This document shows, one piece after another, positions 1-10,300 of a stretch of 64,000 nt of DNA (its first letter is position 1; each line of letters starts with the position of its first letter). The translations under genes and the position numbers were made by a program. The notes beneath the pieces are model-generated. The model saw only the letters and a program-made list of their open reading frames with translations. It had not been told where the DNA came from and ran no database searches. The DNA is from Larimichthys crocea (Eukaryota > Chordata > Actinopteri > Sciaenidae), in contig NC_040016.1 of the NCBI RefSeq assembly GCF_000972845.2, positions 2,004,701 through 2,068,700 of the forward strand, written 5' to 3'.

Positions 1-84
1 CATTTGCACTTTTTCTTTTTCTCTGGCTGTGGTGATGGTAGTGGTGTGGGGTAGTTTTTTTTTCTTTTCCCCCACTTCTTGCAG

Positions 85-194
85 CAGCTGTCAGAAAAGT
101 CATCATAACGGCTCATTACAGACCCAAACGGGCAGGTATGGTTGGCATGCCCACCTACCTGTCAGCCATCGCTGCCATCTCCACTCTCACCTGA
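85..194 (+). other. Possible terminal coding exon at window edge
   Basis: A strong polypyrimidine tract (50-80) ends in CAG at 82-84. It is followed by an open frame (codons counted from 87) that runs about 35 residues to a TGA at 192-194; the peptide contains VGMPTYLSAIAAISTLT. I do not recognise the protein. No ATG precedes it in frame, so if real it would be the last exon of a gene that starts outside the window. Chance is a serious alternative, because the frame is short and a donor-like GTGAGT directly follows the stop. Confidence 0.15.
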
Positions 195-2039
195 GTGAGT
201 GGCACTCAGACATCACACTGAAGAGAGCCTGCACTGTCCAGGAATGTGGTGGCATCTCATGCAGCTATCACACAGTATAGACTACACTTTACAGATGCTA
301 AATCATTTTTAGTGATTCACTGTCGTTCACTTTCTCCTCAGAGACCAGTCAGCTGGTCGAAAGGTGTGTCATCTGAACAAGTAAGAAGACATTTGCAGGC
401 AGCCCATGTTATGTGGGTATTTTTAGACAGTTTTGACAGTTTAATATCAGATTTCTGTTTCAGTTGCATCCAGATGACAAGTGACTGGAATAATCAAGTC
501 CCTGTTTAAGATTTAGGATGCGTAACATCACCAGCCTGACAACCTGTTACCTATTTAATTTACACTTATAACCAGACTTTGAACTTATGCTGTAAAGAGA
601 GCGTGAACTTGGGGCCCACATCTCGCTCCATAAATCTCCTCAGCCAATGATAAATTCATATTTAATGACCATGGCTATCGTCTGGGAAGGAGGAGCATTC
701 TTTCATTATTGCCTCTTTCCCCTGCTGCTTGGTCGAGATAATTGATTTCTCTGTGGTAACAAGGTATCGACCATGCATGGTAGCCGGCTAAGACGGCGGT
801 TCGATTCAAAGGAGGGGTGGAGAGGGAGCAGAGGGTAGAAAAAAAATAGAGGGAACAAGGGATGAAGCGGAGAGAAGAAATAGAGTGAGAGAGGAGCACT
901 GTAAGCCAACAAGCCAGACAATTATTTGCAGTTTAAAAACTCACTGGATTTAGGTAGGTCTAGATTGGACAATGACTCTTGTCTTATTTTAAGGGTTCTT
1001 ATGTGTGTATATATAAGCCTACAGCTTGTAGTTTGGTATTTCAGTGTCATATGTTTCATTCACCAGAAGGAAAGCATATTGATCACACAATCTGTCACAT
1101 AATTCACTAAAAACAGTGTCCGGAACAAATCTGGAGGGCCACTTTTCAAGCACATGCTTAGCCTGCTAAGGAGACACTATTTTAGTCCTGCTCCTCATGT
1201 TTATACATTTGCAGCATTACCACTCTTGTCCTCCAAACCTGACAAACTGCTCCTTCTCCCCCGCCCATTTTTATGTTATTCCAAAAGCAAATCTGCACAA
1301 TGCCAAGCCTAATTCATCAGTAGATCTTCCAAACTAGTGAGTGGGTACTACAACAACAAGACAGCAAGAACATAGCAATGCCCCCCAGCTAGTGACGAAA
1401 TATGTAAAATTGTGTTTAATATTACAAATGTAGTCAGATACAAGACATGCAAGGACCATTTATTTAGTGGTTTACTTTAACAAACATATTGATTATATAC
1501 ATGATCAGATGGGTGGATTTGACTGGCAGTTATTGAGTTAACATTTCTGAGGTGGTGAGATCATTGGCCCTGACCCCAAGCAGGCAACACTGTAGACACC
1601 TACTACATGTTACACAGCCAAAGCTTGACAGTTAGATTGTATTTTCAAACCATCAATATCAGCGATAGCTGCCTTAAATAATGTATTGATTGTATTCAGC
1701 TTCCAGATATGGTAACATTTCTGTTGGTTCCTTTGGTATCACTGCCTGCAGTTCACTGTATAAATAGAGGAATTAAATAGTGCTGTTGTTGTTGTGTGTT
1801 TACCAGCTTACATTGTAATTTATTTAAGAGCTCTTAATTGGACTAGTTACTCATTTGGCCCTCACTGGTCCCACAGCAAAGTGGAGCTCTATCACTGCAC
1901 ACTAGGGCATGCTGGAAAATGGAGCTACAGAGACACACTGTACACAGCCAGCTGTTTGATGTCTGCAGCCGCCGAGCATACGCTGCACCGTACAGCATAA
2001 ATAAACACACAACCCCCTGATGAGAGGACAGATCGACAC

Positions 2040-2660
2040 ACAGGAGACCTTATTTCAGGCTAATGAACTATTAATGCTGATTTGAAATTCAAACATTTTT
2101 GGAGGGTGTTCTCTGCTGTCATTCATGATTCTTTGTGTGTGTGAGTGAGAAAGAACGAAAGCGAGAATAAACTAATTTGGATGAACTCTGCACACCATAT
2201 TTTCATTTCTCCCCCAAACAGCTGGGCTTTCGATTTCAAAGGGCGTTGTGTGTTTTTGAAGCTCTGTATTGAATGAGGCCATATAAAATGTATGTCAATG
2301 GGTTCAGCCTGGCTTAACGCTCTCCACAGTAACTGTTAATAGAATAACTATAAGATGTATAAATGATCCCTGCTTTAATTCATAACAATGTTAGACCTCA
2401 TCGCCTGCCCACTCAGCCCAATAGATTATGGAAATAGCTGTAATGACTATTGGAACAATGAGCCAAATTGCATTATCATTCAGTGCCATATCAGCTTTGA
2501 AAAAACTGGAGCTGTGCTTTTGCTCATTCACTGAAGATCTTGAATAACAATGGCCAACATTCAATTTACACTACGAAAATGAAGATCAAGAGTGTTGAAC
2601 ACAAATGGAGATTTTAGACTGTGTGAATTAAGCATTAACACTCACAGTTAATAGGGTAAT
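2040..2660. promoter_or_regulatory. Candidate conserved non-coding block
   Basis: A gene-free stretch with balanced, non-repetitive AT-rich sequence, several homeodomain-like TAAT cores and no open frame. It looks like a developmental enhancer, but this rests on texture alone. Confidence 0.2.
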
Positions 2661-2841
2661 AATAATCCATGTCCAGGTGTGAAAAGGTTTTTTAGGTTGA
2701 ATTGCTGGCAACAAAACCCACACATCCTACATGTATGCCTCACATACTCTAGCACCTTGTACCAGCAGGGTTCCCCACCTCACATGCTCATCTCATGCAT
2801 GAACAACACCCACCAAGACAAAAGAATCAGTCTTTTGATGT

Positions 2842-4351
2842 TTTATTTTCAGCTCAACCATGGACCTTTGTGTGATCTTATTTGAGCAAAGGAACAAAGG
2901 AATTATTGTTAACATCCAGTCCACGAAATCTTAGGTGAAAGTAACTCCATCAGTAAGACGATATTTCATTAAAGAAATAAACCATATAATGGAATAAATG
3001 CATAAGAATGTATAAAACATAATGTCGTATTATTAGAGTCTTACAACCTCAAACTATACACACTCTCCATTGACAGGCAAAACATGGTTAGAAATGGTTT
3101 TAACAACTAAATACTGTCAGTTTCTACCAACATTTCATCTCTAAATAACTAACACTTGAACTAATGTCATCATCAAAAAATAAAATAAAAAAATCTGGAG
3201 CTGACAAAAAGGTGACAGTGAGAGCAGAAGAGAAAAAGAAATTTCCTCAGAGAAAGCATTGTTTTTTTAAGCAGTGCTGGTGATGTAACTATACAAGAAA
3301 GCTACTGTGAATACAAAATACTTAAAAGCTTAAGTGTGCATGCAAGACAGTTCATAAATTAAAGAGGCTCCAGATTTTATTTTGTGATGACCCCACAGAT
3401 GCAAGTATTAGATTTCTGGCTTGTGAGAGAGAAAATATTGGCCCGACTAACTTACAGTATTTCCAATGATGTGATATATCAGTGTAATTAGTGTCAGTAA
3501 TACTGACTGGTTTTGTGCATAATATATAGTACATCGTCTTCATTGATTTAGGCTTGCACATCAAAAGTAGTGCAACAGCAGCCTCTAGTGGTGTGCACTC
3601 CCTGGTAGAAAACACATTTACTCAAATTGTTACAGATACGGTGCAAAATGCAACATTATTCCCATTTAGCATCAGTGTATACACTGTAGTATTGTTAAGG
3701 CATATAAAATGGCATGATTGGTATACAAAGCAAACAATCAACAAATATAAAACAAAAATGTTAAAATCATGAAAATAATTAAGATGTCAGGACAATGCTG
3801 TGGCAACCAAAGCCAAAAGACAGACACACTGGCCAATAATACAGCTTCTTTTCTCTTTGTTCAATGCAGCTGTGTATTTCACGTGTGCTCGAGCACCCCT
3901 GTCGCCGTGGTTACAACCACAGGTTCAAAGATGGACCAACTCCAGTGAACACATAGTTTCTGAACATCAAATCCAAGTGTTAAACACAAAGCAGGAGATA
4001 CTGACGCTTGAATTAGTTTGGAATGATTGCTTGCTCATTAAAGCCCTCAAACCTCTTACAATCACACAGATTCCACCACAGTTTTGGTATAATAAATCAT
4101 TAGTAATCAAAGATATAAAAATAAACAAACACTCGTGTGCAGAAATATTTTTAAAAAAAGAATCTGGTTAGAAAGTCTTGTATAAAATACTGGAATAAAG
4201 AAAATCTCAGTAATATAACAGTTACATGCTAAAATTGCACAGTAGTTTTCCCCACATGATTACGTGAATACATATTCAGTTTTGCTGTAAATTTGCGCTA
4301 AATAACCCAGAAATACAATATGGGGGAACTTTTTTCTTTTCTTTTCTTTTT
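2842..4351 (-). other. racgap1: racgap1 3' untranslated region (approximate)
   Basis: This is the sequence downstream of the racgap1 stop codon on the minus strand. AATAAA signals on that strand lie at 3376-3381 and 2842-2847, giving a 3'UTR of about 1.0 or 1.5 kb. Which signal is used cannot be told from sequence. Confidence 0.4.
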
Positions 4352-7300
4352 TTACTTCAGCTGTGGAGAAGCGAAGAAGTTGCCCTGGCGGTTAGAGGCA
4401 GCCGATGCCTTGCTCTTGCTGCCAAATCTAAAGGTGGAGAGGTCAGAGGGGGAAAAAGAGGGGGCAGACAGTAGAATTTTAAGCTTAGTAAGAGTAATAT
4501 TAGCAAACGCAATAGGCAGATCAACTGTGAAGACAAATCTATTCTTAATATGTGGACAACTAAGTTAGCTTAATTTGATTATTAATAATTTGATACCAGT
4601 TTAGATTTTTGGATCTAAAATGTGTCCAGAACTGTGACACAATGTGTTACATTCAAACCTGCAGGAGTTCCAGCGTTATCAAAACTTTTTAGGGTTTAAC
4701 TGCTTGCACTAAGGACTAAGTACATTTCACCTGCACCTCTCACACAGAATTAAAATCTGTAGGATTCCTTTCACATTAGACCAGACTCATGATATCTTGG
4801 TGTCAAGCTATTTACACAAGACACTGGTATAGGACGTGCCTCAACAATGTTCTGATTGAGTGATTTACATTTTTCCAGGTTGATTAATGTGAATTAAACT
4901 CTTTTTTGACATAAAACCTACATGGTTCCTTCCTTAAAAAAATTGTAAACATAATATCAGTGTTACATCACACAGTATACAACTCAACCAGTAGCTTTTA
5001 AGATAAGGGCTCTAGACACCCTTTGTACACTCAAAGGTATTTTCACTTAATATGCCTGATAAGACCTCTCTGGAGCATCATAGTAGGAAAGTTACCGGTG
5101 TTACCAATATTATTATTGATGGTTCTGTTCAAATCAAATGTCCCAGTAAGACATGAAAGTGAGCCAGCATGCACAATACCAGGACTCTGAAACTGAAGCA
5201 GCTAAATGGTGTTCAGCCATCATTCATTTTATTATTTGCACCTGTGCTTTTTGCACGTGCCAAAATATCCAGGATATTTTTTAATCAACTATTAACAAAT
5301 TAACAAAGAAAATATAGTTAAATGATAAGTTGTTGTCATTAGCTTGTGTTAGGCTAGATGACAGTTGAAGAATACAGCCCTGCTTTTTCTCTGATTTGTA
5401 TTACCAGAGAAAATGTATGTGTATGAATGTGCTTACATGGTGGTGCTGGACAAGGTGTGCATCATGCGCTGGGACAGCGAGCTGGAAGAAGGTGTTTTGA
5501 CCATCATCTGGTGCTCTGGAGTGGTCACTGGTCCCAATATGCTCACTAGAGATCAATCAAACAACATTAACACAGCTCATTTTGATATTCATTAACCAAA
5601 GAGGAGTACAAATGATCAAAATGATCGTCATATCATATATTGTGTAGCATTTACAAACAGTTCCTTGAATGAAATAGAACAGAGTGTCTTATTCTCATGT
5701 CATCATCATTTATTTTGAAGGAACTTGGTCATCAGGCATCAGGGCTTTACCTTTGTGGTCTGGAGTGTGGTGTGCATCGTCCATGCCTATATTATCTGGA
5801 TAAGCAAACTGACCCCAGTACTTTGCTGGAATACTGAGTAAGCGCTCTATAACCTAGAGAGACAAAAAAGAAAATCCAGTATTTGTAACCAAAATCTTGT
5901 CATGTACCACAACTATTAGACAATAATGGGAAAACATAGGCAGAGCAGTTATTTATTATCATTCGCTTACCCTTGGTTGTCTGTTTGTGTCATGCAGGAT
6001 GGTCATAGGGTCTGGGTCGGGAACAGCATGTCCCACAAGAGTAGGACCAAACACCCTGGCCAGGTTGTTCACATCCATCTTGGTGTCCACACACTGAGAG
6101 ACCCTGGAAGAAGAAATGGGTGGAAACACACAGTCTTACTACTACAATGAAGTTCATTTGCACTGCAGAGATGTCAGAGGTTACAACATGCTTGTTCACT
6201 GTTGTTTCTTTTACTTTATACAACTTGGACAAAAGTCCTTCTGGCTTACAAGTAGTTGTTCACACCGGGCCTGTTTAAGATGTGGAATGCGATAGGAGCA
6301 AATGGGAATAAGAACAAGATAAAACAAAAGACTTCAGAGCCTTGCTAAAATGTAATGAAAATTACTTCTGCAGATGGATCATCAGGCAGGCCAGAGAGTC
6401 TCGGTTGGGTTGAGGCAGCTCACTGATGGTCTGATACAACATGGCGAGACTGTTGCCATCATCCTGGATTTCTACAAAAATATTAACACCAGTTACATGC
6501 CTTTCTGTTCCCTCCATCCTGTGAATCCCCTTAAGTTACTCCATCAAAATACTTGTTCTTAAAAGAATAATGTGAGTTCTCACCAGCTGCTTCCATAAAG
6601 GCTTTGTTGAGGTGGAAGGTGAGCAGTGGCTCTGGAAGCTTTCTGAAGAAGTCTTTAAGGACACCTGTAATGACATTGATGTCTTCTATTTTGTTAAGAG
6701 GAGGCAGAGTCTTTCCTCTTATCAACTTCTCCTTCAGCTCTTTCACCAAGCGCTCGTGGCCAGAGACTCTGTACAGGCCGACCTGGGGCAAGGAATAGAT
6801 AAAAGAAACCAGCTGTCATTGTCTGGCTGCCTGTGATACTGCACTACTAAATAAGATGACTAATTAGAAAGAAATTATCTACTGTCACTGTTCAAGGGAA
6901 AGTATCAGAGCATACTAAGAAGTTGACAAGTAAACAATGACTTTAATAAAGTATGTCTCACCTCATGTAAGCCTCGGTGTTCAATCTCCTTGATGCAGTA
7001 GGTGACCAGAACTGGGATTTGGGGGGAGGTGGCTGGAGCAAAGTCAGCCAGGGTGGCCTGCACACAATATACATCAATTTATATATAGGCAACATGAAAA
7101 TAATGAAAAATTATGGAGCGAAAATGTGCCACCATAAAGTACTGACCTCTGTGTTTTTAATGGGGGTGCTAGCAGCTGTAGGATTGCAAGGCAGGGGACA
7201 GCGTTCTCGACACTCTGGGTGAGTCACAGCCCTGCAGTCCTGGCAGCGAAGGTACATCTTGCCAAACTTTGTTCTTCTCCCACAAGATACGCAGAGCTCA

Positions 7301-10300
7301 GACTTGATCACCTTAGTGAAAGAGGGAACACAGGATGAGTAGATACTTCAACAAGTGAACCTGCTGATAATGTGAATGCAGGTACATATAAATCCAACAA
7401 CAATATATATACGGCCTTACTGTTTTGGGGATGAAGTGGTGCTTCTTAGCTCCTCCATTAGGCCTGCGGGTCCTAGGTTTGGATGGGAAATCTGACACTG
7501 TAGTGCTGGGAGCCTCACTGGCAGTCTCAGATTGGTCAGTAGTGGTTGTGTCAGCCCATGCTGGAGCAACTGTTGACGCAATCACATGGTAAAATCCCCA
7601 AAAACAGTCTAATAATTTTGTTGTAAAGGTCCCAAAAGTGGGGGGAAACTAAAATTCTCACCACTTTTTCTGCTGCGTGTCCAGTAAGGCACAGTTTCAA
7701 TAGTGGAGACTGCCTCGACAGCTCCACCATTCACAGGCACAGTGATGGTGGTTTTGGCCACTATAGACTCATTCATCTGAATTATATATATAGAAAAAAA
7801 AGACATTTAATCCTATTTTTCCAAACTTATGGACATTTGGTTTAGAAAGAATGTTAGTGTTATATTGTACATTCAGCTGCAGAGGTCAGCATTACCCTAT
7901 CTGAAGTGCGTCCAGTGGAGCGTTTCTTTGCTGCCTGTGGAGGAATTTCCAGTTTTCTGGAGGAGCGCTGTGGAATTAAATGTCAAGTTATTTATCAAAA
8001 ACACTTTCTAAAAGATTGGCTGCTAAAAACTATAGAATAAATAGCAAGACAACTTTGAGCTGAAGTATAAACACATGAATCAACCTACTAACTGCCTATA
8101 CACTGAACCTGAAATAAATGAACAAAATGACATCATCATTAACGCATGCAAGAAGGTATCTATTCAAAACATAAGTAAAAACGTGACTCACTCGTTTCTG
8201 GCGCTTCCGCAGTCTCACAGTCTTCATCACCGAGGAATCCCAGTCCTACAAGCAAAGTGGATAGATAGATTATAGTACTTGAAAGATCACTTCATTACAA
8301 GTTTCCCATAACAAATACTGTTGTCCCACTATTTGATCAGCAAATCATCAGGCCTTCTGAAATATACAGTGATAATATTAAGAGATGGGTCAGTATACCA
8401 GAGAGTCGTCTGTTTGGTCATAGCTGATGTCTGACAGCAAAGAACCCGATTCATCGATGGTAGCTAACCTGTAAGACAGATTTAAAGTCAGCATTTAATC
8501 TCCCTGTCCAATGTACAATTTCATGCACTACTGTTTTATTCTCTATATCTATATATTCACTAACTAAACAAAGTGCAACACTTCAATAGAGATAAAAGGT
8601 CAAGAAAGGATGAGGCACAGTGGTGAGATGAACACCTAAAATCATTTTTACTGTCTTATCAGCACTCTCTGGGGGAAGAAAAAAATAGTAGTTTCAGAAC
8701 CAGGCAAGGAGGATCTGACCTTCGACTAGTGTTGAGGTTGCCTTTGGCAGCCTGTGCTGCCTGGGAGTGGGCACTGAGGAAGGCCAGGGCAGAGCGCTGT
8801 TCCTCGCTCAGGTGGACACTGCTGCCATTGTTCTCGGATATGAGCAGGTCCCGGATAAGCTGCAGCTGACGTTCCTATTTCATCCAGAGATGAGCAGGTT
8901 GACAGGGTTAGGTCAAATGCATTGTTTTAGTGAGCATAAACAATCACCAGTTAGAAAAAGTATCTGAAGATTAACTTTTTAATTCCCTGTGTATCCCATA
9001 AAATAATCATGCAGGTATACATTTTTTATAAGCAGTGTTGCACCAACCAGTTTCTCATAAACTGCCTCAGCCTTCTGCCTCCGGCGAATCTCCACATCCA
9101 CCTGGTTGCGAGCATGCTTTAGTTTGACCTCCAGGGCTCCCCTCTCAGTCTCTGCTTTAGCCAGCACCTCTTTACAGGAAACCAGGTCCTCGTCTGACCG
9201 CAGCCACTTCTTACGACACTCTTCAAAGTTCGCTGCCATCTGGAGGAACTCTGAATAAGACAGCAGAAGAGGAGATTGTGCACAATATAATACTTTTCTT
9301 CCATGGCCTCCAAAACTTCATTGGTGTTTTAAAACTGCCTTTTGATAAGAGCAAAGGACAAAAAGACAAAAGAGTGCTTTACTGTGGTGAGCAAATGAGT
9401 AACTGTGTTATCCTTTTAGTTAAAATGGAAATGACCTGCATTATGTGGACTATTGAAATGGAAATGTTTACAGCTATTTTCGACCCCCATTTGTGTCTTG
9501 GGCTGTATCTGCAGCCTTTTAGCAGAGGGTCCACACTCAGTATTACTTCTACATTCATTGCTTATGTCTTAAAAAGTCATTTAACCGACAAATTTTGTGA
9601 TGGAAAAGCACAACACAGTGCTACTAACACTAGAGCAGTGGTTCTTAACCTGGGTTCGATCGAACCCTGGGGGTTCAGTGAGTCGGTCTCAGGGGTTCGG
9701 TGGAGCCTCCGCCCTGGAATTTTTTATACCATTTGTTACAACATATCTTTGTGAGCAATCGTTTTTGAGGATGCTGGACATAAAAAAGAAAAGGANNNNN
9801 NNNNNAGGTGCTAGCAGCTGTAGGATTGCAAGGCAGGGGACAGCGTTCCCGACACTCTGGTGAGTCACAGCCCTGCCGTCCTGGCAGCGAAGGTACATCT
9901 GCCAAACTTTGTTCTTCTCCCACAAGATACGCAGAGCTCAGACTTGATCACCTTAGTGAAAGAGGGAACACAGGATGAGGTAGATACTTCAACAATGAAC
10001 CTGCTGATAGTGTGAATGCAGGTACATATAAACCAATAACAATATATATACGGCCTTACTGTTTTGGGGATGAAGTGGTGCTCTTAGCTCCTCCATTAGG
10101 CCTGCGGGTCCTAGGTTTGGATGGGAAATCTGACACTGTAGTGGTAGCCTCACTGGCAGTCTCAGATTGGTCAGTAGTGGTTGTGTCAGCCCATGCTGGA
10201 GCAACTGTTGACGCAATCACATGGTAAATCCCCAAAAAACAGTCTAATAATTTTGTTGAAAGGTCCCAAAAGTGGGGGGAAACTAAATTCTCACCACTTT

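Larger units (their letters stand above)
1..2841. other. Intergenic DNA, no confident gene
   Basis: No convincing gene is visible beyond the possible exon listed separately at 85-194. The stretch from about 2040 to 2660 is AT-rich but not simple sequence and has the texture of a conserved non-coding element (listed separately). Remaining reading frames are short and resemble no known protein. Confidence 0.5.
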
